Source of the DNA: Modestobacter marinus
GTDB lineage: Bacteria > Actinomycetota > Actinomycetes > Mycobacteriales > Geodermatophilaceae
DNA length: 64,000 nt
Direction: 5' to 3'
Assembly (NCBI RefSeq): GCF_011758655.1
Contig: NZ_JAAMPA010000001.1
Coordinates: 2,356,001 to 2,420,000, forward strand
Shown here: piece after piece, positions 9,601-17,442 of the stretch
How the letters are laid out: each line of letters begins with the position of its first letter
Numbering within the stretch: the stretch's first letter is position 1
Notes under the pieces: generated by a model
Told to the model about the DNA's origin: nothing
Database searches by the model: none
The model's input: only the letters and a program-made list of their open reading frames with translations
Program-made: the position numbers and the translations under genes

Positions 9601-10108
9601 GCCGGCCGCGCCGGCGCCGCTGGCGCGGCGGGGCACCGCCTTCCACGCCTGGCTGGAGGAGCGCTTCGGTGCCGCCCGGTTGATCGACCTCGACGAGCTG
9701 CCCGGGAGCGGTGACGCGGGCGCGGCGCCTGATGCCGCGCTCACCGCCCTGCAGGAGGCGTTCCTCGCCGGCGAGTGGGCCGACCGCCAGCCGGTGGACG
9801 TCGAGGCGCCGTTCGAGACGCCGCTGGGGCCGCTCACCCTGCGCGGCCGGATCGACGCCGTCTACGCCACCCCCGACGGCGGCTACGAGGTCATCGACTG
9901 GAAGACCGGCCCGGTGCCGGGAGCCGCCGAGCTCGCTGCCGCCGGCGTCCAGCTGGCCGCGTACCGGCTGGGCTGGTCCCGGCTGACCGGCGTGCCGGTG
10001 GAGCGGGTCAGCGCCGGCTTCCACCACGTCGCCGCCGGGGTCACCCTGCGCCCGGTCGACCTGCTCGACGAGGAGGGCCTGCTCGCGCTGGTCACCGGCA
10101 CCGACTGA
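6608..10108 (+). CDS. adnB: DNA helicase-nuclease subunit AdnB
   Basis: About 1166 aa, translationally coupled to adnA through ATGA. Walker A VAGAGSGKTET lies near residue 85-95, DEYQDTS near 325, and VGDPRQSIYGWRG follows. SAKGLEWD and the VAVTRAK motif complete the helicase. The C-terminal RecB-type nuclease shows RGTAFHAWLE, GRIDAVY, VIDWKTG and QLAAYRL, without the cysteines seen in AdnA. Two stretches look foreign to the family: the first about 30 residues, which overlap a dispersed palindromic element, and a Gly/Ser/Arg-rich insert of about 40 residues (nt 7982-8103) between motor motifs. Confidence 0.92.
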   Translation: MTPSAGSPRPPSGSPREFASGAEDGVLQQLSLDLPGMVPVLAPEPPRLLTPAETAARSGVGHSPSAEQAGVVAAPVDRPLVVVAGAGSGKTETMAARVAWLVANQLVAPEAVLGLTFTRKAASELNARVRKRLAALAEHPDTDPALRERLAVAAPTVATYHGYAASIVAEHGLRIGVEPGSGVLGPAMCWGQAATAVAAHTGDMSDVALGLVTTTEDVLQLAAELGEHDITPDALRAWTARLESQLRGYPDAGRKKGPYAEVLKLLARQRARVALLPMVEAFQARKRAAGAIDYADQVSLAARVAVGSAEVGRRERARWRVVLLDEYQDTSVGQLRMLEALFGGPGGHPVLAVGDPRQSIYGWRGASAGTIERFARTFPGTPERPAERLTLSTSWRNDRAVLAVANTVAAALPEPEQPLPDLQPSPVAGAGAVHCGLYETVAEETEALADRLAACWHGRSAAGDRDEEGPEGPAQERRSGSAQLGDGSWSRGRPEDGSAHRPTIAVLARRRAQLPGIAAALRARGLPVEVVGLGGLLDVPEVSDVVATLRVLVDPSAGDALGRLLTGARWRIGPRDLAALEARSRALVRERRTPSPEPVEEGTPPAAGAPASPAPPRERGSIVEALDDLGRPDAYSPEGHRRLRRLAGELSGLRSRLGESLPDLVDEVVRSLGLETELASHPDVTPGGARTHLDALHEVAAEFSELAELPSLPAFLGYLADAEVRERGLEPGEVAVNPEAVQLLTGHSAKGLEWDVVAVPGMTVGQFPAKGDASDSWIRDPGAVPVDLRATDRAELPRLHLPVPGSGDQAAVRDALEDYVEEWKDFGLAEEIRLGYVAVTRAKHLLLCSGSWWRDGKTVCGPSSLLLAVKGACEDGAGVVDAWAPPPADDAENPALAEWPVGVWPADPLSAGRRRSLSAAAELIAGTEPHPLTTEALGATDDPLVAEWLRDADLLLRERAAHSRGTVDVPLPAHLSVSALVALRRDPGELARRLRRPMPAAPAPLARRGTAFHAWLEERFGAARLIDLDELPGSGDAGAAPDAALTALQEAFLAGEWADRQPVDVEAPFETPLGPLTLRGRIDAVYATPDGGYEVIDWKTGPVPGAAELAAAGVQLAAYRLGWSRLTGVPVERVSAGFHHVAAGVTLRPVDLLDEEGLLALVTGTD
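6629..6689 (-). repeat. Palindromic element copy B, inside adnB
   Basis: The reverse strand reads GGAGGACCCCGTCCTCC, then a CTCGCGAACTCGCGG centre and GGGGGCCGGGG, which is the dispersed element in inverted orientation. It lies just after the adnA stop and is translated as roughly AdnB residues 8-27. Confidence 0.55.
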
Positions 10109-10113
10109 GCGCC

Positions 10114-10239
10114 CGGCTCCCGGACGGTGCTCGGCTCGCGGGTGGTGCCCGGCTCGCGGGTGGTGCTCGGCTCGCGGGTGGTGCTCGGCTCGCGGGTGGT
10201 GCTCGGCTCGCGGACGGTGCTCGGCTCGCGGGTGGTGCT
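10114..10239. repeat. 18-bp tandem repeat, seven units
   Basis: Seven consecutive 18-bp units close to CGGCTCGCGGGTGGTGCT fill the gap between the convergent adnB and hydrolase genes. Units 1 and 6 carry a GGAC variant and unit 1 also has CCC for GCG. Confidence 0.85.
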
Positions 10240-11099
10240 CAGCTGGTGGGTGCGGCGACCGCGCCCCGGGCGATCCGGTCCAGCACCGCCCGGGCGAGGT
10301 CCTCGGGGGCCTGCTCCGGGATCCAGTGGGTGACCCCGGGCAGCTCCACGAACCGGTAGTCGCCGGTGACCTGGTCGGCGCAGGCCTCGGCGGCGGTCCG
10401 GCCCACCGCGACGTCGCCGTCGCTCCACACGTACGTGGTCGGCACCTCCACCGGGTCGACCCGGGTGGCCGAGCTCATCGCCCGGTACCAGTTCAGTGCC
10501 GCGGTCAGGGCACCCGGCGCCGACAGCTGCCGCACGTAGACGTCCACCGCCTCGGCGGGGACGCCCGGTGCGTCGAGCATCCGCCGCAGCCGCCGGGCGT
10601 CGTCGGCCAGCAGCACCTCCTCGGCCTTGCCGGCCTGCCAGAAGAGCTTGATGTAGGCCGAGCGCTCCTTCTGCTCCGGATCGGCGCGGAAGGCCAGCGT
10701 GTAGGCGGTCGGGTGCGGCACGGAGACGGCGGTCAGGGTGCGGACCCGGTCCGGGTGCCACCCGGCCAGGCCCCAGGCCACGTTGGCGCCCCAGTCGTGC
10801 CCGACGACGTCGGCGACCGGCACGTCCAGGGCGGTCATCAGGTCCGCGGTCACCTGCACCAGGTTGGTCAGCGCATAGGCGTCTGTCTCCCCGGGGCGGG
10901 CGCCGGGGGAGTAGCCCAGCTGGTCGGGGGCGTAGGTGCGCAGCCCGGCCTCGGCGAGCAGCGGCGTGACCGCCGACCAGCTCAGCGACGTCTCCGGGAA
11001 GCCGTGCAGCAGCAGCACGGGCGGGCCGTCCACCGGCCCGTCGGTCCGGACGTCGAAGGTCAGGTCGCCCACGTCCACCTGCAGCATCCCCACGGCCAT
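10239..11099 (-). CDS. Alpha/beta hydrolase, soluble epoxide-hydrolase type
   Basis: 286-aa alpha/beta hydrolase. The oxyanion-hole motif HGFPE is at 32-36. The nucleophile elbow is GHDWGA with Asp102, and the catalytic His is about 258 in GVTHWIPEQ. An Asp nucleophile with HGxP is typical of epoxide hydrolases and haloalkane dehalogenases. The HGFPE form favours epoxide hydrolase, which opens epoxides to diols through an ester intermediate. The natural substrate is unknown. The ATG lies 6 nt from a TAGGTT box, suggesting a leaderless mRNA. It is divergent from the dipeptidase gene. Confidence 0.8.
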   Translation of the reverse strand: MAVGMLQVDVGDLTFDVRTDGPVDGPPVLLLHGFPETSLSWSAVTPLLAEAGLRTYAPDQLGYSPGARPGETDAYALTNLVQVTADLMTALDVPVADVVGHDWGANVAWGLAGWHPDRVRTLTAVSVPHPTAYTLAFRADPEQKERSAYIKLFWQAGKAEEVLLADDARRLRRMLDAPGVPAEAVDVYVRQLSAPGALTAALNWYRAMSSATRVDPVEVPTTYVWSDGDVAVGRTAAEACADQVTGDYRFVELPGVTHWIPEQAPEDLARAVLDRIARGAVAAPTS

Positions 11100-11105
11100 G
11101 CAGGC

Positions 11106-11153
11106 AACCTAGCCCGGCACCCGGCCGGTCGCGTGCGCGCGGCGGGATACCGT
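11106..11153. promoter_or_regulatory. Divergent promoter pair with leaderless-type -10 boxes
   Basis: On the minus strand TAGGTT (11111-11106) sits 6 nt before the hydrolase ATG. On the plus strand TACCGT (11148-11153) sits 7 nt before the dipeptidase GTG. Neither start has a Shine-Dalgarno sequence, so both messages probably begin at or next to the start codon. Confidence 0.5.
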
Positions 11154-11160
11154 CCACGGC

Positions 11161-12582
11161 GTGAGCAGCTCCGCCGAACGCGACTTCGTGACCGCCCACC
11201 TCGACGACCTCCACGCCGACCTCGACGCCTGGCTGCGGATCCCGTCGATCTCGGCCGACCCGGCGCACGCCGGCGACGTCGCCGCCAGTGCTGACTGGCT
11301 GGCCGACGCGCTGCGCCGCACCGGGTTCCCGACCGTGGAGATCTGGCCGACCGAGGGTGCCCCGGCCGTCTTCGCCGAGTGGCCCTCCGCCGACGCGGGG
11401 GCGCCGGTCGCCCTGGTCTACGGCCACCACGACGTCCAGCCGGTCGACCCGCTGGAGCTGTGGGACCGCCCGCCGTTCGAGCCCACCCGGGTCGAGGGCC
11501 CCGACGGCCCGGAGCTGCACGCCCGTGGCGCCATCGACGACAAGGGCAACGTCGCCTTCCACCTGCTCGGCATGCGCGCCCACCTGGCCGCCACCGGCCG
11601 GGACACCCCCGCCGTCACGGTGAAGCTGCTCATCGAGGGGGAGGAGGAGTCCGGCTCGCCGTACTTCGCCGACCTGCTGCGCGCGCACGCCGACCGGCTG
11701 GCCTGCGACGTCGTGGTGGTCAGCGACACCGGCATGGCCGCCCCCGACGTGCCGAGCGCCGTCACCGCCATGCGCGGCCTGGCCGACGCCGAGATCACCC
11801 TCCGCGGGCCCGCCGTCGACCTGCACTCCGGTTCCTTCGGTGGCGCGGTGCCCAACCCGCTGCACGCGATGGCCGAGCTGCTGGCCTCGCTGCACGACGA
11901 GTCCGGGCGGGTCACCCTGCCCGGGTTCTACGACAAGGTGCGCCCGCTGACCGACCGCGAGCGCGAGCTGATGGGCCGGGTGCCCTTCGACGAGCAGGCG
12001 TGGCTGGCCGGCCCGGCCGCCTCCCGGGTGGCCACCGGCGAGGCCGGCTTCAGCACCCTGGAGCGGGTCGGTGCCCGCCCGACCGCGGAGGTCAACGGCA
12101 TGTGGGGCGGCTACACCGGCCCCGGCCACAAGACGATCGTCCCCGCCGAGGCGCACGCCAAGGTGACCTTCCGGCTCGTTGCCGACCAGGTGCCGGCCGA
12201 CCTCGGCGAGCAGGTGCGCGCCTGGGTGCAGGCGAACACCCCGGCCGGCATCGAGGCCGACGTGCACGTGCCGCCCGGCGGCGTCGCCCCGTGCCGCAGC
12301 GACATCGACCACCCGGCCATGGACGCGCTGCTGCGCTCCATCGCCCAGGCCTTCGACACCGACGCCGACCAAGTGCTGTTCACCCGCGAGGGCGGCAGCG
12401 GCCCGGAGGCCGACCTGGCCGGCATCCTCGGCGCCCCGCTGCTGTTCCTCGGCGCCGGGCTGCCCACCGACCGGATCCACTCGCCGAACGAGCGGGTGCT
12501 GCTGCCGATGCTGTACCGCGGCGCCGAGGCAACCGCCCACCTGTGGCGCGAGCTGGCCACCGTCCCGTTCCCGGCGCGCTGA
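11161..12582 (+). CDS. M20-family metallodipeptidase
   Basis: 473 aa, about the family's usual length. The two-zinc site is visible: H89 and D91 in YGHHDVQP, the bridging Asp in RGAIDDKG (about 126), catalytic and ligand Glu in EGEEESGSP (about 161-162), an Asp in SDTGM, and a final His in RIHSPNE. A dimerisation (lid) domain occupies the middle. It should hydrolyse dipeptides or N-acylated amino acids in the cytoplasm; exact specificity is not deducible. It starts with GTG and has no ribosome binding site, in line with the leaderless promoter just upstream. Confidence 0.88.
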   Translation: MSSSAERDFVTAHLDDLHADLDAWLRIPSISADPAHAGDVAASADWLADALRRTGFPTVEIWPTEGAPAVFAEWPSADAGAPVALVYGHHDVQPVDPLELWDRPPFEPTRVEGPDGPELHARGAIDDKGNVAFHLLGMRAHLAATGRDTPAVTVKLLIEGEEESGSPYFADLLRAHADRLACDVVVVSDTGMAAPDVPSAVTAMRGLADAEITLRGPAVDLHSGSFGGAVPNPLHAMAELLASLHDESGRVTLPGFYDKVRPLTDRERELMGRVPFDEQAWLAGPAASRVATGEAGFSTLERVGARPTAEVNGMWGGYTGPGHKTIVPAEAHAKVTFRLVADQVPADLGEQVRAWVQANTPAGIEADVHVPPGGVAPCRSDIDHPAMDALLRSIAQAFDTDADQVLFTREGGSGPEADLAGILGAPLLFLGAGLPTDRIHSPNERVLLPMLYRGAEATAHLWRELATVPFPAR

Positions 12583-12604
12583 GCACGACCGGGGAGCGCC
12601 GAGG

Positions 12605-13525
12605 ATGAGCGGCCCGGGCCCCGGGCTCGCGGGGCCGGTCGGCCAGGGCAGCGCGCCGGCGCCGGGCTGGTACCCCGATCCGGACGGCGCCGCGGAGCTC
12701 GTCCGCTGGTGGAACGGGGTGACCTGGTCCGACGTCACCACCCCGGCCGGACCGGGGGTCAGCGTCGGCCGGCCGTTCGAGGCCCCGCCGGTGCAGGCCC
12801 CGTCGTCCTCCTGGGACTCCTGGGAGAGCCCCGAGCCGGCCCGGCCGCGCCGCAGCCCGCTGCTGCTCGGGCTGGGCGGGTTCCTGCTGGTGCTCGTGCT
12901 GGTGCTGGCCGGTCTGCTGGTCCGGGGCTCCGGGCCGGCGCCGGAGCCGGCCGGCCAGGCGCCGCTGACCGAGGCCGCCCCTGCGCCCGGCCGGGAGTTC
13001 CCGCCCGGGACGGTCCGGATCATCGACGAGGCGGCCGGCATCTCCTACCCCTTCCTCGGCGACGGCTGGCTCGAGTGGGACCGCGGCGTGCAGTTGGAGA
13101 CGGTCGCGGTCGCCGGCCAGTACTTCGTCACCCAGGACGACCTGCCGGGCGCGGGCGAGGTGTTCATCGCCCAGTGCACCTCCGGGCCGCTCGTCCCCTC
13201 CTACGGCTGGTCCGGGCCCGACACCCTGCAGTCCACGGCCACCGCCGTGGCCGACTCGGTGCGCACCCGGTACTACCCGGAGCCCAACGAGCGGACCGTC
13301 CGCCGGGACGAGGCGGTGACCGTCGACGGTGCTCCCGCCTGGCTCGTCGAGTTCGACCTGACCTGGGACGCCGAGGGCTACGACGCGAGCGGCGAGCGGG
13401 CCGCGCTGCTGCTGGTCGACGTCGGCCGGCCCGCACTCGCCCTGCTGTACCTGTCCATCCCCAACACGCACGCCGAGCTGTACGGGGCCATCGACCGGGT
13501 GCTCGCCGACGTCCAGGTGCTGTGA
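12605..13525 (+). CDS. DUF2510 membrane protein, function unknown
   Basis: 306 aa. The N-terminal DUF2510 motif (PGWYPDP...VRWWNGVTWSD, about 20-45) is a short Trp-rich actinobacterial module usually placed before a membrane helix. The helix follows at about 84-106 (LLLGLGGFLLVLVLVLAGLLV). Then comes a Pro-rich linker and a C-terminal domain of about 180 residues, presumably outside the cell. That domain resembles secreted lipoprotein-like beta domains, but I cannot name it. The ATG has a GGGGAGCGCCGAGG ribosome-binding region and lies 22 nt after the dipeptidase stop, so the two may be cotranscribed. Confidence 0.75.
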   Translation: MSGPGPGLAGPVGQGSAPAPGWYPDPDGAAELVRWWNGVTWSDVTTPAGPGVSVGRPFEAPPVQAPSSSWDSWESPEPARPRRSPLLLGLGGFLLVLVLVLAGLLVRGSGPAPEPAGQAPLTEAAPAPGREFPPGTVRIIDEAAGISYPFLGDGWLEWDRGVQLETVAVAGQYFVTQDDLPGAGEVFIAQCTSGPLVPSYGWSGPDTLQSTATAVADSVRTRYYPEPNERTVRRDEAVTVDGAPAWLVEFDLTWDAEGYDASGERAALLLVDVGRPALALLYLSIPNTHAELYGAIDRVLADVQVL

Positions 13526-13550
13526 GGGTGCCGACCGTGGTGCCCGGTGT

Positions 13551-13589
13551 GCTCGTGCTCTGGCTGCACCGGTGCACCAGAGCACGAGC
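13551..13589. terminator. Hairpin terminator after the DUF2510 gene
   Basis: 13-bp perfect arms (13551-13563 and 13577-13589) around a loop that is itself a near palindrome. The rest of the gap to 13745 is GC-rich sequence with no gene. Confidence 0.65.
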
Positions 13590-13745
13590 CTCCGTGGGGT
13601 GCCCCTCCCCGGACGGGGTGGGCGGCCCGACGCACGGCGGCGGGCCGGGGCGCCCGCTCGCGGGGAGGGCGGTGCGGCCAGGCAGGACGGCAGCCCGGAC
13701 GGGGGAGCCCGGCCGTCCCCGTCTGCGGCGTGTCGGACGGCGCGG

Positions 13746-13751
13746 TTAGGG
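13746..13751 (+). promoter_or_regulatory. Candidate -10 of the M16-nudC operon
   Basis: TAGGGT ends 8 nt before GTG 13760, and no ribosome binding site is present. This fits leaderless transcription of the first protease gene. Confidence 0.45.
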
Positions 13752-13759
13752 TCGGTGGC

Positions 13760-15073
13760 GTGACAGCAGCTGGGCCCGACCTGACCCTGCGGCACCCTGT
13801 GGAGCGGTTCACGCTCGACAACGGACTGCGGGTCGTGCTCGCGCCGGACCGGAGTGTCCCCGTCGTCGCCGTGAGCGTCTTCTACGACGTCGGCATGCGC
13901 TCCGAACCCCCGGGCCGCACCGGTTTCGCGCACCTCTTCGAGCACATGATGTTCCAGGGCTCGGCCAACGTGCCGAAGATGGAGCACGCCCGCCTCGTCC
14001 AGGCCGCCGGCGGCACCTTCAACGGGTCGACCCACCAGGACTACACGAACTACTTCCAGGCGCTGCCCGCCGAGGCGCTGGAGCGGGCGGTGTTCCTGGA
14101 GGCCGACCGGATGGCGGCCCCGGCGATCACCGAGGAGAACCTCCGCAACCAGATCGACGTGGTCAAGGAGGAGATCCGGGTCAACGTGCTGAACCGGCCC
14201 TACGGCGCGTTCCCCTGGCTGCAGCTGCCGGAGATCGCGTTCGAGAGCTTCGCCAACACCCACGACGGCTACGGCTCCTTCGTCGACCTCGAGTCCTCCA
14301 CCGTGGACGACGCCACGGACTTCTTCTCCCGGTACTACGCCCCGTCCAACGCGGTGCTCTGCATCGGCGGCGACCTGGACGTCGCCGAGACCGAGGTGCT
14401 GGTGCGCCGCTGGTTCGACCAGGTGCCCGCCCGCCCGGCCCCGCCGGCACCGGCCGTCGGTGAGCCCTCGCCCACCACGGTCCGCCGCGGGGTGGTCGAG
14501 GACCGCCTGGCCCCCGCGCCCGCCGTCGCGATCGGCTGGCGCGTGCCCGACCCGGTCGGTGACCTGGACACCTACCTGGGCACCGTGCTGCTGGCCGAGC
14601 TGCTCAGCGAGGGCGACGCCTCCCGGCTCGAGCGCCGGCTGCTGCACGCCGACCGGCTGGCGGTGGCGCAGAGCACCTACCTCGGCCTGTTCGGTGACCC
14701 CTTCGACGTCCGCGACGCCACGCTGCTGGTCAGCCAGGTCCACCACCCGGCCGACGTCCCGGTCGACCGGGTGCTCACCGCGGTGCACGAGGAGGTCGAC
14801 AGGGTCGCCACTGACGGCGTGCCCGCCGACGAGCTGGCCCGGGTCACCGCGCGCACCGAGGCGCAGCTGCTCCAGCAGGCCGACTCCGTGCTCGGCCGCA
14901 CCCTCGGGTTCGCCTCCGCCGAGCTGATCCACGGCCGGGCCGAGCTGGCCGGCGAGCTCGCCGCCCGGCTCGCCGCGGTCACGCCCGACCAGGTGCAGGC
15001 GGCGGCCCGTGGGCTGTCGCCGGACACCGCCGCCGTCCTCGAACTGCGCGCGACCGGAGGGGCAGCCCGATGA
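13760..15073 (+). CDS. M16 zinc metalloprotease, catalytic subunit
   Basis: 437 aa. The inverted zinc motif HLFEH is at 58-62, and a downstream Glu (about 138, in VVKEEIR) sits at the usual spacing, so the active site is complete. M16B proteases work as pairs of a catalytic and a non-catalytic subunit and degrade peptides; mitochondrial processing peptidase is the eukaryotic relative. The next gene encodes the partner and overlaps this stop by ATGA. GTG 13760 is chosen from the promoter box; longer in-frame starts upstream would run through sequence lacking family similarity. Confidence 0.88.
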   Translation: MTAAGPDLTLRHPVERFTLDNGLRVVLAPDRSVPVVAVSVFYDVGMRSEPPGRTGFAHLFEHMMFQGSANVPKMEHARLVQAAGGTFNGSTHQDYTNYFQALPAEALERAVFLEADRMAAPAITEENLRNQIDVVKEEIRVNVLNRPYGAFPWLQLPEIAFESFANTHDGYGSFVDLESSTVDDATDFFSRYYAPSNAVLCIGGDLDVAETEVLVRRWFDQVPARPAPPAPAVGEPSPTTVRRGVVEDRLAPAPAVAIGWRVPDPVGDLDTYLGTVLLAELLSEGDASRLERRLLHADRLAVAQSTYLGLFGDPFDVRDATLLVSQVHHPADVPVDRVLTAVHEEVDRVATDGVPADELARVTARTEAQLLQQADSVLGRTLGFASAELIHGRAELAGELAARLAAVTPDQVQAAARGLSPDTAAVLELRATGGAAR

Positions 15074-16455
15074 GTGCACCCGTGCTGGACCTCTCGCTGG
15101 TGCCGCCGCTGGGCGAACCCCGCCCCGCCGTGGCGCCCGAGGTGCACCAGACCACGCTGCCCAACGGGCTGCGGCTGGTCGTCGTCCCGCGGCCGGGCGT
15201 GCCGCTGGTCGAGCTGCGCCTGCGGGTGCCCTTCGCCGCCTCCGCCCCGCGGGCCGCAGCCACCCACGCCGCCCGCACCGCCCTGCTGGCCAGCGCCGTC
15301 CTGCTGGGCACCGCCCGGCACGACCAGCTGGAGATCGCCCAGCTGCTGCAGACGCACGGTGGCGAGCTGTCGGTCTCCGCCGACGCCGACCGGCTGCTGT
15401 TCTCCACCACGATGCTCCCCGACGGGCTGGGCTCCGTCCTGGGCGTCCTCACCGAGCTGCTCACCGCGCCGACCTACCCGGCGGGCCCGGTCGACGCCGA
15501 GCGGGCCCGGGTGGGGGAGCGCATCCTCATCGCCCGGTCCCAGCCCGGGGTCATCGCCCGGTCGGCCCTGGCCGCCCGGCGGTTCGGCGCCCACCCGTAC
15601 GCCCAACAGCTGCCCGCGGCCGAGCTGGTCGCCGCGGTCACCCCGGCGGCGCTGCGCAAGCTGCACCGGGAGCGCGTCCTGCCCGCCGGCAGCACCCTCG
15701 TGCTGGTCGGTGACGTCGATCCCGCCGCGGCGGTCGACGTCGTCGGCACCGCCCTGGCCGGCTGGGTCGCCGAGGGCAAGGCGGTCGCGGCGGCGCCGGT
15801 GCCCACGCTCGCCCCCGGCCCGCTGGAGCTGGTGCACCGGGCCGGCGCCGTGCAGTCCAACGTGCGGCTGGGCGGCCCGGCACCGGGCCGCACCGACCCG
15901 CAGCTGCCCGCGCTCCGGCTGGCCAGCATGGTCTTCGGTGGCTACTTCTCCTCCCGGCTGGTGGAGAACATCCGCGAGCGGCGGGGCTACACCTACAGCC
16001 CGCGGAGCTCGGTCGAGCACCTGATGGCCGGCTCCTCGTTCACCGTGGAGGCCGACGTCGCCACCGGCGTCACCGGCCCCGCCCTGCTGGAGACGGTCTA
16101 CGAGCTGGGCCGGATGGCCCTGACCCCGGTCACCGAGGCCGAGCTGGACTCCGCCCGCCGGTACCTGCTGGGCACGCTCGCCCTCGGGACGGCGACGCAC
16201 GCCGGGCTGGCCAGCACGCTCTCGGCGCTCTTCGGCGCCGGCCTGTCCGCCGACTGGCTCGCCGACCACCAGCAGGCGCTGGCCGCGGTGACCGTCGAGG
16301 AGGTCACCGAGGTCTCCCGGCGCTGGCTGTCGCCGGCCGGGCTGACCGCGGTGGTCGTCGGGGACGCCGAGGAGGTCGCCGACCAGCTGCGCGTGCTCGG
16401 CCCGATCGAGGTCACCGCCCCGACCGTCGAACCGGCGCCCGAGCCGCTCGCGTGA
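15070..16455 (+). CDS. M16-family protease, non-catalytic partner subunit
   Basis: 461 aa, same fold as the preceding protein. The HxxEH zinc motif is absent: the corresponding N-terminal region reads ATHAARTALL. The substrate-gripping Arg/Tyr segment RERRGYTYSPRSS is retained. This is the beta-type subunit of an M16B heterodimer. The overlapping ATGA start indicates coupled translation and equal stoichiometry. The stop in turn overlaps the GTG of nudC, so all three genes form one operon. Confidence 0.85.
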   Translation: MSAPVLDLSLVPPLGEPRPAVAPEVHQTTLPNGLRLVVVPRPGVPLVELRLRVPFAASAPRAAATHAARTALLASAVLLGTARHDQLEIAQLLQTHGGELSVSADADRLLFSTTMLPDGLGSVLGVLTELLTAPTYPAGPVDAERARVGERILIARSQPGVIARSALAARRFGAHPYAQQLPAAELVAAVTPAALRKLHRERVLPAGSTLVLVGDVDPAAAVDVVGTALAGWVAEGKAVAAAPVPTLAPGPLELVHRAGAVQSNVRLGGPAPGRTDPQLPALRLASMVFGGYFSSRLVENIRERRGYTYSPRSSVEHLMAGSSFTVEADVATGVTGPALLETVYELGRMALTPVTEAELDSARRYLLGTLALGTATHAGLASTLSALFGAGLSADWLADHQQALAAVTVEEVTEVSRRWLSPAGLTAVVVGDAEEVADQLRVLGPIEVTAPTVEPAPEPLA

Positions 16456-17414
16456 GCGTCCCGCCCGGCGGCAGCACCCCGGCCGACAACCCACCGCCGC
16501 CCGCCCGCGGTGACTGGCCCGAGGACCGGTACGCCGGCGCGGTCACCGACGTACCGCTGCTGTCCCGCACCGCCCACGACCGGGGCCACCTGGCCCGGTC
16601 GCTGCCGGACCCGGCGCAGGGCCGGCCGGTCCGCGTGCTGCGCATCGACGAGCGGCGCGCGGCGCCGGTGCACGAGGGGACGGCCGGCCCGGAGCTGGTC
16701 TACGAGGAGCGGGCCGCCTGGCCGGAGGGCGCCATCTACCTCGGTGAGGCCGACGGCGTCGCGTACGCCGCGCTCCGCACCCCGCGCGCGCTGAGCGTGG
16801 CCGGCCGGCCGGTCGACTCCTGGTCCGGGCTGCGCGAGGTCGGCGGCGCGCTCGGTGACCTGGACGCGGGTCTGCTGGTCCAGGCGGTGGGCATCATCGA
16901 GTGGCACGAGCGCAACCGGTTCTCCCCGATCACGGGTGCGGCGACCACGATCGAGCGCGCCGGCTGGGTGCAGCGCGACCCGGACAGCGGCCGCGAGGTC
17001 TTCCCGCGCACCGACCCCGCGGTGATCATGCTGGTGCACGACGGCGGCGACCGCTGCGTGCTGGGCCGGCAGGCGGTCTGGCCGGCGGGCCGGTTCTCGA
17101 TCCTGGCCGGCTTCGTCGAGCCCGGCGAGTCCGCCGAGGCGGCGGTGGCCCGGGAGGTCGCCGAGGAGGTCGGCATCGCCGTCACCGACGTCTGCTACGT
17201 CTCCAGCCAGCCGTGGCCGTTCCCGCAGTCGCTGATGCTCGGCTTCGTCGCCCGCGCGACGACCGAGGAGCTGCGCATCGACCACGACGAGATCGAGGAG
17301 GCCCGGTGGTTCAGCCGGGACGAGCTGCGCGCGGGCACCGGCCCGCAGGCGCTGCCGCCGACCGTCTCGATCGCCCGGCACATCATCGACCGCTGGGTGG
17401 CCGGCGAGCTGTAG
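16452..17414 (+). CDS. nudC: NAD(H) diphosphatase NudC, zinc-ribbon cysteines lost
   Basis: 320 aa. It hydrolyses NADH/NAD+ to NMN(H) and AMP, and in E. coli the enzyme also removes NAD caps from RNA. The Nudix box is intact (GFVEPGES...REVAEEVGI, about 219-241), followed by the NudC-specific SQPWPFPQS. The four Cys that bind zinc in the E. coli enzyme are missing: the equivalent stretch, between HERNRFSP and FPRTDPA, contains none. GTGA overlap with the M16 partner gene. M. tuberculosis also has nudC close to uvrD2 and adnAB. Confidence 0.88.
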   Translation: MSVPPGGSTPADNPPPPARGDWPEDRYAGAVTDVPLLSRTAHDRGHLARSLPDPAQGRPVRVLRIDERRAAPVHEGTAGPELVYEERAAWPEGAIYLGEADGVAYAALRTPRALSVAGRPVDSWSGLREVGGALGDLDAGLLVQAVGIIEWHERNRFSPITGAATTIERAGWVQRDPDSGREVFPRTDPAVIMLVHDGGDRCVLGRQAVWPAGRFSILAGFVEPGESAEAAVAREVAEEVGIAVTDVCYVSSQPWPFPQSLMLGFVARATTEELRIDHDEIEEARWFSRDELRAGTGPQALPPTVSIARHIIDRWVAGEL

Positions 17415-17442
17415 CCGGACCGCATGTGTCCGGGCAGGGGCG

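Noticed and set aside
3078-10027. Very long open frames on the minus strand opposite adnA and adnB (over 1100 codons each)
   Set aside because: They are mirror frames of high-GC genes: Arg/Gly/Pro/Gln-rich, no domains, and fully overlapped by clear helicase motifs on the other strand.
13597-13700. Possible further palindromic element between the DUF2510 and M16 genes
   Set aside because: It shares G/C-rich blocks but not the AGGACCCC start, the stop-codon contact or either conserved centre.
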